A stretch of 64,000 nucleotides of DNA, from contig NZ_RZMY01000017.1 of the NCBI RefSeq assembly GCF_003992615.1, forward strand, positions 186,596-250,595, read 5' to 3'. A program made the translations under genes and the position numbers. Below, piece by piece: positions 50,829 to 60,554 of this stretch (position 1 is its first letter; each line of letters begins with the position of its first letter). Source of the DNA: Flagellimonas beolgyonensis. GTDB lineage: Bacteria > Bacteroidota > Bacteroidia > Flavobacteriales > Flavobacteriaceae. The notes under the pieces were generated by a model. It had not been told where the DNA came from. It worked only from the letters and a program-made list of their open reading frames with translations, and did not search any database.

Positions 50829-51824
50829 ATGAGGAAAGCAGCACGTTTTTTTAATCCATTATTTTTTACTACCCTGATTATACTGGGATTTTATGGTTGT
50901 TCAGAAGATGATGATGATGATGACATAGGCAACTGGGTCGATCGATCGGTTTTCGATGGAAGTCCAAGGAGCGGTGTTTCGGGTTTTGTAATCGATAACA
51001 TTGGCTATATGGGAGTTGGTTATGATGGTGATGACTACCTTAGTTCGTTTTGGTCTTACAATATAGAGGGTGATTATTGGTCACAAAAGGCAGATTTCCC
51101 GGGAACCCCCAGAAATGCGGCAGTAGGTTTTGAAATTAATGGTAAGGGATATATTGGATCAGGTTACGATGGCGTGGATGAACTTAATGACTTTTACGTT
51201 TATGACCCAACAAACAATAGTTGGACACAAATCGCGAGCCTTCCAAATACCAAAAGAAGAAGCGCGGTGGCCTTTGGAGCCAATGGGTATGGGTATTTTG
51301 GAACGGGCTACGATGGGGATAATGACCTTAAAGATTTTTGGAAGTACGACCCCACATCAAATACATGGACAGAGTTGGAAGGTTTTGGTGGGAATAAACG
51401 AAGGGCCGCCACTACGTTTACAATTAATGGTATAGTGTATTTCGGAACTGGTGTATCAAATGGTACATACTTGGATGATTTTTGGGCCTTTGACCCTGTA
51501 ACCGAAACTTGGACCAAAAAGCTTGATCTTGACGAGGAAGATGATTATGATGTAAGTAGGAGCAATGCGGTGGGCTTTGAACTTAATGGTTATGGGTATA
51601 TAGCCTGCGGTGAGATATCGGGTGCCACCAGTAGTGTCTGGGAGTATGACCCATCAACCGATACTTGGGAAGAAAAAACAAATTTTGAGGGCGCCACAAG
51701 ACAGGATGCTATTGCATTTTCAAATTCTTCGCGGGCCTTCGTGGGAATGGGTAGAACAGGTACGCTGTATTTGGACGATCTTGATGAATTCTTCCCATTC
51801 GAAGAGTATGATGATGAAGATTAA
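50829..51824 (+). CDS. Kelch-repeat lipoprotein
   Basis: 331 residues. A lipoprotein signal ends at FYGCSEDDDDDD. Six kelch blades follow with the pattern GYDGDDYLSSFWSYN, W.....FPGTPRNAAVGFEI and GYIGSGYDG..., spaced at about 48 residues, so they form a complete propeller. Such proteins are surface-exposed binders. The small DUF4907 gene 79 bases downstream is a usual neighbour. Confidence 0.9.
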   Translation: MRKAARFFNPLFFTTLIILGFYGCSEDDDDDDIGNWVDRSVFDGSPRSGVSGFVIDNIGYMGVGYDGDDYLSSFWSYNIEGDYWSQKADFPGTPRNAAVGFEINGKGYIGSGYDGVDELNDFYVYDPTNNSWTQIASLPNTKRRSAVAFGANGYGYFGTGYDGDNDLKDFWKYDPTSNTWTELEGFGGNKRRAATTFTINGIVYFGTGVSNGTYLDDFWAFDPVTETWTKKLDLDEEDDYDVSRSNAVGFELNGYGYIACGEISGATSSVWEYDPSTDTWEEKTNFEGATRQDAIAFSNSSRAFVGMGRTGTLYLDDLDEFFPFEEYDDED

Positions 51825-51903
51825 ATTTAACCTAACCAGTTAGTTTTAGTTGATTGTTTGGGATCAAGGTTAGCTGCCTTGGTCCCAAATCCAGTGGTTA
51901 AAT

Positions 51904-52245
51904 ATGAAGAGAGGCAATAAAATCCTTGGAACTTGTTTGCTATTGTGCCTGATTGCATATGGATTGTCCCATTTATCGACTTTTGACACTTCTGCTGAAG
52001 GAATATTGAGAAGTGAGATAATTGCGCTTCCTAACGGATATGGATATCAAATCTACAGCGGGGATCAGGTATTGATACGACAGGAATTCATCCCCGCAAT
52101 ATATGGCCAAACTCCCTTTTCTTCGAAAAGAGATGCGAAAGCAGTAGCTGACCTGGTTATGGAAAAAATTAAAAACCGGTCAAATCCACAGGTTACGAAG
52201 GAAGAAATGGAAGAGCTCAAAATCAGAATATTAAGCAGTCCTTGA
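51904..52245 (+). CDS. DUF4907 family protein
   Basis: 113 residues with an N-terminal hydrophobic segment (ILGTCLLLCLIAYGLSHL). The mature pattern (GYGYQIYSGDQVLIRQEFIP, AIYGQTPFSSKRDAKAVADL) is that of DUF4907, often next to kelch proteins in flavobacteria. It is followed by lytS one base after its stop, so it is in the same transcript. Confidence 0.85.
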   Translation: MKRGNKILGTCLLLCLIAYGLSHLSTFDTSAEGILRSEIIALPNGYGYQIYSGDQVLIRQEFIPAIYGQTPFSSKRDAKAVADLVMEKIKNRSNPQVTKEEMEELKIRILSSP

Positions 52246-52246
52246 T

Positions 52247-53272
52247 ATGAAATTCGAAACCAGACGAGTTCAATTGATTCTGATTCATATAGGAGTTTGG
52301 GCACTTTTCTATGGATTTTTCCTTTTCCCTTTCTTTTTCCAGTTGAGACAAGTTCCACCAGATTTACCAATTCGTTTGGTTTTGACCGTTGTTCTGTTCT
52401 ACTTGAACTATTTCCTTTTGGTGCCCTATATCTTGCTTAAAAAAAAAACGATGACATATATCGCCATTTGTGTTTTGTTGGTGGTCCTGGCCGGGCTATC
52501 CATTCATATTGGATTTGTTCCTGAACCCAATTTGCCGCCATTTATTCGGAATGATTTGGAATTTCATGGCCCGAATCCGTTTATTGGCCAATTTTTTACC
52601 ATGATCAATTTAAGTACCCCAATTTTCATTAGCGGGCTGTTAAAGATGTACGTGGAATGGCGTAAAAATGAAGATTTAAGGAAGAAGGTGGAAAATGAAA
52701 AAGTAAGCTCAGAGCTTCAATTTTTAAAGACACAATTAAATCCCCATTTTTTGTTCAACTCCCTAAACACCATCTATTCCCTATCGGTAAAAAGTTCCAA
52801 TTACACTTCTGATGCCGTTATGTCCCTCTCGGAATTGATGCGTTACATGCTTTATGAGGCGGACAAGGATAGGGTCCCATTGCGAAAGGAACTGGAGTAT
52901 ATCAAGAACTATGTACAACTGCAGAAATTGCGATTATCGGACAGTGCCAATGTATTGCTCAAGATGTCAGGGGAGGATAAGGGCAAAGAAGTACCTCCAT
53001 TGCTATTCATTTCATTCATAGAAAATGCATTCAAATATGGCACCGATTACCAAGGAAAAACCTATGTAAAAATCAATCTTAAGATTGAACCCAATAAAAT
53101 CTTTTTTATGGTCGAGAACAAGATAGGTGTGCATATCAAGAAACAAAAAAGTTCTGGAGTGGGATTGGAGAACATAAAAAACCGTTTACGGTTACTTTAC
53201 CCCAAAAACCATGAGCTCAAAATTTTTGATGACGGCTCAACTTTTAGGGTTGAACTCGGCCTTCTTTTGTAA
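52247..53272 (+). CDS. LytS-type sensor histidine kinase
   Basis: 341 residues. Four membrane helices (about 8-30, 42-60, 70-90 and 110-130) are followed by the His_kinase domain with NPHFLFNSLNTIYSL (His167) and a HATPase part with FIENAFKYGTDYQ and SGVGLENIKNRLRLLYP. Pairs with the LytTR regulator 17 bases downstream. The signal sensed is unknown. First of two such pairs here, on the 5' side of the efflux operon. Confidence 0.93.
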   Translation: MKFETRRVQLILIHIGVWALFYGFFLFPFFFQLRQVPPDLPIRLVLTVVLFYLNYFLLVPYILLKKKTMTYIAICVLLVVLAGLSIHIGFVPEPNLPPFIRNDLEFHGPNPFIGQFFTMINLSTPIFISGLLKMYVEWRKNEDLRKKVENEKVSSELQFLKTQLNPHFLFNSLNTIYSLSVKSSNYTSDAVMSLSELMRYMLYEADKDRVPLRKELEYIKNYVQLQKLRLSDSANVLLKMSGEDKGKEVPPLLFISFIENAFKYGTDYQGKTYVKINLKIEPNKIFFMVENKIGVHIKKQKSSGVGLENIKNRLRLLYPKNHELKIFDDGSTFRVELGLLL

Positions 53273-53289
53273 ACAAAATTGAAAACCAC

Positions 53290-54024
53290 ATGAAATGTAT
53301 AATTGTTGATGATGAGCCTTTGGCAATCGATGTTTTGATTGGATATTGCCAAAAATTGGATTTTGTGGAAGTGGAGGCTACGTTTACCAATCCATTGGAA
53401 GTAATATCGGTGGTGAAGGAAAAAAAAATTGACCTTATTTTTTGTGATATAGAAATGCCACAGATCAATGGTATCGATTTGATAAGCTCTTTGGACAATG
53501 CTCCTCTATTTATTTTCACTACCGCATATTCCCAATATGCCGTGGAAGGATTTAACCTGAATGCCATTGATTATCTGGTCAAGCCAATCCCATATAATCG
53601 TTTTATAAAGGCCATTTCAAGGGCCAAAGAAATTCTGTCGTACCGAAAAACACCGATTGACATCAATGCTAATGTTTTTCCATCAAATGGTGATGTCCAA
53701 ACCCCCAATCCAGGGTTTATCTTCGTAAAGGCCGAATATGAGAGTGTCAAAATCAATATTGATGAAATAGAATATATCCAAGGCTTGAAGGATTATTTGA
53801 AAATTCATATCAAAGGAACAAACAAGGCCATTTTAACATTGATGAGCTTTAAAGAAATCCTTAACAAATTACCTGCCAACCAATTTTTCAGGGTTCATAG
53901 ATCCTTTGTGGTCAATTTAGGATGCATCAAAAAAGTGCAGCGAAACCGGATTGTGATAAATGACATAAGAATACCTATCGGAGAAAGTTATCGGGCCACC
54001 TTTTTCCCTATAATTGGCCTCTGA
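53290..54024 (+). CDS. LytTR response regulator
   Basis: 244 residues. Receiver domain with IIVDDEPLAIDVL at the start, phospho-acceptor Asp in LIFCDIEMPQING and YLVKPIPYNRF; DNA-binding LytTR domain with IEYIQGLKDYLKIHIK and FFRVHRSFVVNL. Partner of the kinase just upstream. Likely controls the efflux operon that begins 167 bases later, which is inference. Confidence 0.94.
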   Translation: MKCIIVDDEPLAIDVLIGYCQKLDFVEVEATFTNPLEVISVVKEKKIDLIFCDIEMPQINGIDLISSLDNAPLFIFTTAYSQYAVEGFNLNAIDYLVKPIPYNRFIKAISRAKEILSYRKTPIDINANVFPSNGDVQTPNPGFIFVKAEYESVKINIDEIEYIQGLKDYLKIHIKGTNKAILTLMSFKEILNKLPANQFFRVHRSFVVNLGCIKKVQRNRIVINDIRIPIGESYRATFFPIIGL

Positions 54025-54190
54025 TTTCCATCCTTGAACGAGCGTGAAGTTTGGATTTTCCACTAAGATCATGCATCATGTAAAATTCATATCGAATGGA
54101 AACCTGATTTGGTAGACTGAATTCCCCAATAGGTCTATTTCAGAATAATTCATCCTTGGATTGTCTCAATTTTGTATCAAAACATAAAGG

Positions 54191-55522
54191 ATGAAAATTA
54201 AGGCAATCGCATTTTTTCTTTTGCTCACCACTTTTGTCAGAGCTCAGCAACCCGATTCTTTGGCCACTAAAAAAGTGTGGTCGCTTCAGGATTGTATTTC
54301 TTATGCCCTTGAAAACAATATTGACATCAAACAAGTCAGTCTTAACAAAGATGGTGCAGAAGTGAATCTCAAGCAATCCAAGTATGCAAAATTACCCGAT
54401 TTAAGCAGCAGTACTTCGCAAAGTTTTTCCTGGGGTTCCACCATTGACCCGATAACAAGTGATTTCGTCTCCCAACAAATCAATGCCACCAACATAGGGT
54501 TGAACACTTCGGTTACTTTGTACAATGGCAACCAATTAAACAATGCCATAACCCAGAATCGTTTAAGGGTGGAACAAAATGAACTCTATGTGGAAGAGGC
54601 AAAAAACAATATATCCCTAAGTATTCTGGAAGCTTATATACAAATCCTTTACAATATGGAAAGTATTGAAGTGGCCCAAAATAATTTGGAAGCTTCAGAA
54701 ATCGAGGTCGAAAGGACAAAGGCAAGGCTTGAGGCAGGGACCATTACCATGATAGATTACACAGATGCCCTTTCGCAGGCGGCTACCAACAAAACCAATC
54801 TGATAAGTGCCAAGAACAGTTATGCCCAACAAATCATAGTGTTGAAACAATTATTGGAACTCGACCCAACAGTGGAGCTGAAGATCAAATCGTTGGACAA
54901 TCCCTTGTTAGAGGGGCAAATGGCCCCTAGTAAACAAGAGGTTTATCAAAATGCCATTGTAAAAATGCCCGAAATAAAGGCTTCGGAACTGGACACTTCC
55001 ATAAATGAAAAGGAACTGGATATAGCCAAGGGTGGATTCTTGCCGACTTTATCGCTTACAGGAAGCCTGGGTTCTGGTTATACGAGTACGAGCGACATTA
55101 CATTTTCCAATCAATTGGATGTGAATTTTAACCAACGGGTTGGCCTATCCCTAACCGTGCCCATTTTCTCTCGTTATCAAAACAAAGCCCAGGTCGCCAA
55201 TGCCAAGATTGGTGTAGAACAATCCAAATTGCAACTTCAATCGGCGAAAAAAGACCTATATCAAAAAATAGAGACTGCATGGCAGAATGCGGTATCGGCG
55301 CAAGAGCAGGTCATAGCTTCGAAGGCAGCGAGTTTGGCGGCAGAACAATCGTACAAGCTTGCGCAACGGAAATATGAACTCAATGCATTGAGCACTACTG
55401 ACTTGGTTATCAGTCAAAACACATATACCAATGCCCAGCTCAATTATCTCCAGGCAAAATACCTAAGTATTTTGTACAGGGGATTACTCGATTTTTATCA
55501 AGGAAATGAAATTAAACTATAG
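54191..55522 (+). CDS. TolC-family outer-membrane efflux protein
   Basis: 443 residues. Signal peptide ends at FVRAQ. Two OEP repeats are seen with WSLQDCISYALENNIDIKQ, helical pairs rich in Asn, Gln and Ala, and SRYQNKAQVANAKIG. First gene of a typical tripartite export operon (TolC, membrane fusion protein, ABC ATPase, permease), 5 bases before the fusion protein. Confidence 0.93.
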   Translation: MKIKAIAFFLLLTTFVRAQQPDSLATKKVWSLQDCISYALENNIDIKQVSLNKDGAEVNLKQSKYAKLPDLSSSTSQSFSWGSTIDPITSDFVSQQINATNIGLNTSVTLYNGNQLNNAITQNRLRVEQNELYVEEAKNNISLSILEAYIQILYNMESIEVAQNNLEASEIEVERTKARLEAGTITMIDYTDALSQAATNKTNLISAKNSYAQQIIVLKQLLELDPTVELKIKSLDNPLLEGQMAPSKQEVYQNAIVKMPEIKASELDTSINEKELDIAKGGFLPTLSLTGSLGSGYTSTSDITFSNQLDVNFNQRVGLSLTVPIFSRYQNKAQVANAKIGVEQSKLQLQSAKKDLYQKIETAWQNAVSAQEQVIASKAASLAAEQSYKLAQRKYELNALSTTDLVISQNTYTNAQLNYLQAKYLSILYRGLLDFYQGNEIKL

Positions 55523-55527
55523 AACCA

Positions 55528-56742
55528 ATGAACAAAAAGACCAAATTGATAATAGGCATTTGTGTTGCCATAGGTTTGGCGGTTATCCTCTACAAGGTAT
55601 TGGCCCCAAGCAAATCAGCAAAAATCATCGTTGAGACGACTGTGGCAAGCAAAGGGGATGTGACCACCATGGTCACTGCTACAGGCACCATAGAAGCTAT
55701 AACAAAAGTGGATGTGGGAACGCAGGTATCGGGTGTTGTGGAAAAAATATACGTGGATTATAATTCCGAAGTAAAGGCTGGGCAGCTGATTGCAGAATTG
55801 GACAAAACCAATTTGAAGGCGGCATTGAGTCAGGCGCAAGCTGCATATGACAATGCAGTTAATGAGCGTGATTACAAAAAGTCAATTTTTGAACGCCAGA
55901 AATCGCTGTATGAAAACCAGGTATTGAGCAAGGCTGATTATGATGATGCACTTTATGCGTACACTGCATCGAAAAGTGCCGTGATACAAAAGCTGTCCGA
56001 CCTGCAAAGAGCCGAGGCCAATCTCGGATATGCCAACATTTACTCACCAATCGACGGAGTTATCCTCTCAAGGGATGTGGACGAAGGTCAAACGGTGGCC
56101 GCAAGTTACAGCACCCCAACCCTTTTTACCATTGCCAAGAACCTCAAAGAAATGCAGGTGGAGGCCGATGTCGATGAGGCGGATATAGGACAAGTTCAGG
56201 AGGGGCAACGGGTTACGTTTACGGTTGACGCTTATCAAGGGGAGACTTTTAACGGTAGTGTCGCGCAGGTTAGATTGAACCCTACTGTGACATCCAATGT
56301 GGTCACCTACACAGTGGTCATAACCGCAGACAATCCCGATCTAAAACTCAAACCTGGATTAACAGCAACAATTTCCATATTTACCTTGGAACTGAAAGAT
56401 GTCCTTACAACTGAGGCCAAAGTTGTCAATTTCAAACCCAATATCAACTTGCTAACGGCCTATGCAGAACAGCATGCCATTACAATGGAAAAACAAGGAC
56501 CTCCAAAGGTTTTGCCTCCCAATGAGGAAACCACCATGCTTTGGGTTTTGCAAAGCGATAATTCCATTGTACCCAGGCCCGTTTCCCTTGGCGCGAGCGA
56601 TGGTGTCAATGTCCAGATCTTAAATGGTGTTAGTGAAGGGGACAGATTGGTTTACAGCCTAAAATCGGAAATCAATGCTGCGGGCGGAGCAATGCCAGAA
56701 GGGGGAAGCCCGTTTATGCCAAAGCCACCAGGAAGAAGATAA
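55528..56742 (+). CDS. macA: MacA-like periplasmic membrane fusion protein
   Basis: 404 residues. An N-terminal membrane anchor (LIIGICVAIGLAVILYKVL), lipoyl-type beta-barrel (VDVGTQVSGVVEKIYVDYN), a helical hairpin (QAQAAYDNAVNERDYKKSIF) and an adaptor-type beta domain (VEADVDEADIGQVQEG). Fits the HlyD/MacA family. Located between TolC and MacB genes. Confidence 0.94.
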   Translation: MNKKTKLIIGICVAIGLAVILYKVLAPSKSAKIIVETTVASKGDVTTMVTATGTIEAITKVDVGTQVSGVVEKIYVDYNSEVKAGQLIAELDKTNLKAALSQAQAAYDNAVNERDYKKSIFERQKSLYENQVLSKADYDDALYAYTASKSAVIQKLSDLQRAEANLGYANIYSPIDGVILSRDVDEGQTVAASYSTPTLFTIAKNLKEMQVEADVDEADIGQVQEGQRVTFTVDAYQGETFNGSVAQVRLNPTVTSNVVTYTVVITADNPDLKLKPGLTATISIFTLELKDVLTTEAKVVNFKPNINLLTAYAEQHAITMEKQGPPKVLPPNEETTMLWVLQSDNSIVPRPVSLGASDGVNVQILNGVSEGDRLVYSLKSEINAAGGAMPEGGSPFMPKPPGRR

Positions 56743-56754
56743 TCAGCTAAGGCC

Positions 56755-57501
56755 ATGGAAAAGACCATTATCAATGTACATGATTTAAAAAGGGACTTCC
56801 GAATGGGAGATGAAATTGTTCATGCCCTCAAGGGGGTGTCCATGCAGATCAAAGAAGGAGAATTTGTCACCATTATGGGGTCCAGTGGATCAGGTAAAAG
56901 TACTTTGTTGAATATTATTGGTTGTTTGGATAGTCCAACTTCAGGCAGCTACGAAATTGATGGGGTTCCCGTAAACAAATTGGGCAGGAATGAATTGGCG
57001 ACCATCAGAAATGAGAAAATTGGTTTCATTTTCCAATCCTATAACCTATTGCCACGGACTACCGCTCTTGAAAATGTGGAACTGCCCCTGATATATAACA
57101 ATAAGGTTTCAGCGCAAGAGCGGCAAAAAAGGGCCGTTAATGCATTGAAGATGGTAGGTTTGGGCGATCGAATGGGTCATACCCCTTCGCAACTGTCTGG
57201 CGGACAGCAACAGCGAGTTGCCATAGCACGCTGCCTGGTCAACGATCCAGTCATTATTCTGGCCGATGAAGCAACGGGTAACCTTGACACACGAACTTCT
57301 TATGAAATTATGGCTTTGTTCCAAGACCTCAACAAAAAGGGAAAGACAATTGCCTTTGTGACCCATGAACAGGATATTGCGGAATTCAGTGGAAGAACGA
57401 TAGTATTAAAGGACGGACATATCATCAAGGATGAAAAAAAGCAACGCATCATGGATGCGGCTCAAAAACTGGCAGACTTGCCCAAAGAAGATGACGAATG
57501 A
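56755..57501 (+). CDS. macB: MacB-type ABC transporter ATPase
   Basis: 248 residues. Walker [15 protein letters not shown], signature [15 protein letters not shown], Walker [14 protein letters not shown], switch His FVTHEQDI. Lipoprotein-export/MacB class (LolD/MacB-like). Overlaps the permease gene by four bases, so MacB here is split into two polypeptides. Confidence 0.95.
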   Translation: MEKTIINVHDLKRDFRMGDEIVHALKGVSMQIKEGEFVTIMGSSGSGKSTLLNIIGCLDSPTSGSYEIDGVPVNKLGRNELATIRNEKIGFIFQSYNLLPRTTALENVELPLIYNNKVSAQERQKRAVNALKMVGLGDRMGHTPSQLSGGQQQRVAIARCLVNDPVIILADEATGNLDTRTSYEIMALFQDLNKKGKTIAFVTHEQDIAEFSGRTIVLKDGHIIKDEKKQRIMDAAQKLADLPKEDDE

Positions 57502-58724
57502 AAACTAGGCTATTAAATCTTATCAAAATTGCCTTAAAGGCCATTGTACTCAATAAAATGAGAACGTTGCTGACCATGTTGGGTATCATTATCGGTGTGG
57601 CATCTGTGATTGCAATGCTTGCCATTGGTGAAGGATCAAAAAAAAGCATAAAGGACCAAATTTCCAGTATGGGCTCCAACATGCTGACCATAAGGCCTGG
57701 ATCGGATATGCGCGGTGGCGTTCGAATGGGTTCCAGTGAAACGCAATCCCTGAGGTTGGATGATTTCGAAGCGCTTAAGGAAAAGGCCACATTATTGGCC
57801 TATGTGACACCTCAAGTAAATGGCAGTGGGCAGGCCATAAATGGGGCCAACAACTGGCCAACTACCATTTATGGCGTAAATCCGGAATATCTTGACATAA
57901 AAGTATGGGAGCTTACCGATGGAAGCATGTTTACCAATTTGGAAGTGCGTACCGCTGCGAAAGTTGCAGTCGTGGGACAGACCGTTGTGGACAATCTCTT
58001 CCCGAATGGAGAGAATCCTATAGGAAAAATGATACGATTCAATAGTATCCCTTTCAAGATAATCGGTGTCTTGGAAGAAAAGGGCGAGAGCAATTTTGGC
58101 CAGGATCAAGATGACATTATCATTGCACCCTACACCACTATTCAAAAACGAATTTTAGCCATTGATTATATACAAGCCATTGTGGCGTCGGCCATAAGTG
58201 AGGACAAAGCAGAAGCTGCCGTTGATGAAATAACGACTATCTTGCGGAGTCAACACAAGTTAGGTGTTAATGAACAAGATGATTTTAATGTTTTTTCGAT
58301 GGATGAACTTATTGACACGTTTAGCTCCACCAGTGAAATGTTGACAGTCTTGTTGGTGGCCATAGCAAGTATTTCGTTGTTGATCGGTGGCATAGGAATC
58401 ATGAACATCATGTACGTCTCGGTCAAGGAACGAACTCGGGAAATAGGGCTTCGCATGGCGGTGGGCGCAAAAGGAGGGGATATTTTGGTTCAGTTTTTGA
58501 TAGAAGCGGTTTTAATCAGTGTCACAGGAGGCATAATAGGTGTCATCTTAGGCTTTGGTGCTACTTTTTTCATCAAATCCATTTTGGGATGGCCAACGAT
58601 TATTACCACCTATTCCGTAATTGTTTCCTTTGCAGTTTGTGCCATAACCGGTATTTTCTTCGGCTGGTATCCCTCGAGAAAGGCATCGGCTCTTGATCCC
58701 ATTTCGGCACTTCGATATGAATAA
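57498..58724 (+). CDS. MacB-type ABC permease
   Basis: 408 residues. An N-terminal helix (MRTLLTMLGIIIGVASVIAM), a large periplasmic MacB_PCD domain (about 45-270) and three C-terminal helices (VAIASISLLIGGIGIMNIMY, then FLIEAVLISVTGGIIGVILG) ending in the coupling element PSRKASALDPISALRYE. Complements the ATPase just upstream. With TolC and MacA it forms a complete efflux or export system. Confidence 0.94.
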   Translation: MKTRLLNLIKIALKAIVLNKMRTLLTMLGIIIGVASVIAMLAIGEGSKKSIKDQISSMGSNMLTIRPGSDMRGGVRMGSSETQSLRLDDFEALKEKATLLAYVTPQVNGSGQAINGANNWPTTIYGVNPEYLDIKVWELTDGSMFTNLEVRTAAKVAVVGQTVVDNLFPNGENPIGKMIRFNSIPFKIIGVLEEKGESNFGQDQDDIIIAPYTTIQKRILAIDYIQAIVASAISEDKAEAAVDEITTILRSQHKLGVNEQDDFNVFSMDELIDTFSSTSEMLTVLLVAIASISLLIGGIGIMNIMYVSVKERTREIGLRMAVGAKGGDILVQFLIEAVLISVTGGIIGVILGFGATFFIKSILGWPTIITTYSVIVSFAVCAITGIFFGWYPSRKASALDPISALRYE

Positions 58725-58736
58725 ACAGATCCTAAT

Positions 58737-59768
58737 ATGGAATCGATGAAGAACAATCGGCGTAAAATTTTTCTCCATGTAATGGCTTGGGTAGTTCTAT
58801 TTTGCTTTCCATATATATTGAGCTATAATACCGATCAGGCCTTCCAACATGTCTTGGCATTTTCATGGATACCCTTGTTTTTGTTTATGGTGATTTTCTA
58901 TTTGAACTATCTTCTATTGGCAGACAGGTACTTCTTCCCCAAAAAACATGTTGCCTTTATCTGTATAAACATCATTCTGGTTGTTGCATTGATATCGATA
59001 AGGGAATTGTGGGTAAATTACTTTTTCCCTCGCCCGGGACAAAATGTTGAGGGCAAGGGGCCGCCCTTCAATATGATTTTATATGTTCAAACATTATCAT
59101 TTTTGGTGCCTATTGTTTGGGCCGTGGCCCTTCGCGCCATGGAACGCCTTGTGCGAACGGAAAACGAAAAGAAGGAGGTGGCCCATCAACAATTAAAATC
59201 CGATTTGCAGCATTTACAGTATCAATTGCAGCCCCATTTTTTCTTCAATTCCTTGAACAATATTTACGCGTTGGTCGATATTTCACCTGAAGATGCCAAA
59301 TCCACCATCCATAGTTTGGGAAAGCTCATGCGCTATTTGTTATATGACACCCATATCGAAAGAATACCATTGGCAAAGGAAATTGAATTTATGGTAAGGT
59401 ATATAGAATTGGGTAGGTTGAGGCTTACGGATAAAACGGTGGTGACCTATCAATTTCCTCAAGTGGACGAGTCTGTTCAAGTACCACCGTTACTTTTTAT
59501 TTCATTGATTGAAAATGCGTTTAAACATGGGGTTTCGGCTAAGGAAGAAAGTAAAATTTCCTTTTCTATGGGGATAGAGGAACATACAATTGTTTTCAAT
59601 GGAGTAAATACGGATTTTCCTAAATCCTCATCAGACCAAAGTGGGTCGGGAATCGGTCTTCGAAATTTAAAGGAAAGGTTGGAGCTCTTGTATCCCAACA
59701 ACCACCTTTTTAAAACAGAGCATATTTTAGGCCAATTTGAGGTCACCTTGAAAATCCCATTAAATTGA
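58737..59768 (+). CDS. LytS-type sensor histidine kinase (second)
   Basis: 343 residues (a second ATG lies three codons downstream). Four membrane helices, then QPHFFFNSLNNIYALVD with the phospho-accepting His near 167, and HATPase signatures FISLIENAFKHG and GSGIGLRNLKERLELLYP. Same architecture as the first kinase. Begins 12 bases after the permease. Confidence 0.93.
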   Translation: MESMKNNRRKIFLHVMAWVVLFCFPYILSYNTDQAFQHVLAFSWIPLFLFMVIFYLNYLLLADRYFFPKKHVAFICINIILVVALISIRELWVNYFFPRPGQNVEGKGPPFNMILYVQTLSFLVPIVWAVALRAMERLVRTENEKKEVAHQQLKSDLQHLQYQLQPHFFFNSLNNIYALVDISPEDAKSTIHSLGKLMRYLLYDTHIERIPLAKEIEFMVRYIELGRLRLTDKTVVTYQFPQVDESVQVPPLLFISLIENAFKHGVSAKEESKISFSMGIEEHTIVFNGVNTDFPKSSSDQSGSGIGLRNLKERLELLYPNNHLFKTEHILGQFEVTLKIPLN

Positions 59769-59774
59769 TGAATC

Positions 59775-60497
59775 ATGGATAAAAAAGTATTGACCTGTAC
59801 TGCAGTTGATGATGAGCCCATGGCCCTAAAGTTGTTGGAAAGTTATATCATTAAGACCCCATTTCTAAAACTACAAAACACTTTTCCCAACGCGATTGAT
59901 GCGCTTGAAAATTTCAATGAGGAACCGGTTGACTTGCTGTTTTTGGATATTCAGATGCCAGATTTAAGTGGAATGGAGCTTTCGCGGATCATTAAAAATA
60001 GAGCCAAAGTTATTTTCACCACGGCTTTTGATCAATATGCATTGGAAGGGTTTCGTGTAGACGCTATCGATTATTTATTGAAGCCGTTTGACTATGCGGA
60101 GTTTTTGGGAGCGGCCCAAAAGGCCCATAACCGAATTTTGTCAGAATACGTTTCCGATACTACCTCTCCGGAGAAGGAATTTATGTATGTGAAATCAGGA
60201 TTTAAACAATTGAAAATAGCTCTTGACCAGGTGCTTTATTTTGAGGGACTCAAGGATTATGTGAAAATTTGGGTCAAGAATAATTCAAGTCCAATCTTGA
60301 CCTTAATGACATTAAAATCGCTTGAAAAAGATCTTTCCAACGATAAATTTATGAGGGTGAACCGTTCATTCATTGTAGGCTTGCAACATATTGAGGAAGT
60401 TGAGCGAAATTTGATTCTGATCAACAATACCCAGATAACCATTTCAGAGCAACACAAAGCAAAGTTTCAGGACTATATTGCTAACAATTCGCTTTAA
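59775..60497 (+). CDS. LytTR response regulator (second), whose 3' end is duplicated at 47.77 kb
   Basis: 240 residues. Receiver: CTAVDDEPMALKLL, phospho-Asp in LLFLDIQMPDLSG, LLKPFDYAEF. LytTR part: LYFEGLKDYVKIWVK and FMRVNRSFIVGL. The last 39 coding bases and the following sequence (60458-60554) match 47767-47863 exactly. Here the gene is complete, so this is the source copy. Confidence 0.94.
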   Translation: MDKKVLTCTAVDDEPMALKLLESYIIKTPFLKLQNTFPNAIDALENFNEEPVDLLFLDIQMPDLSGMELSRIIKNRAKVIFTTAFDQYALEGFRVDAIDYLLKPFDYAEFLGAAQKAHNRILSEYVSDTTSPEKEFMYVKSGFKQLKIALDQVLYFEGLKDYVKIWVKNNSSPILTLMTLKSLEKDLSNDKFMRVNRSFIVGLQHIEEVERNLILINNTQITISEQHKAKFQDYIANNSL

Positions 60498-60554
60498 TGG
60501 GTCCGAGTTCTAAACTCAAAGAATGCAGTGGAGTTATTTCAAGTCAAAATTCAA
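60458..60554 (+). repeat. 97-bp direct repeat, intact copy at the lytTR gene end
   Basis: Source copy of the sequence found at 47767-47863. The intact copy spans the last codons and the 3' flank of the regulator gene. Distance between copies is 12691 bases. Confidence 0.9.

Noticed and set aside
47767..60554. A 12.7-kb mobile element between the 97-bp repeats
   Set aside because: The enclosed genes are ordinary chromosomal functions with no recombinase or transfer gene; kept only as one possibility for the duplication.
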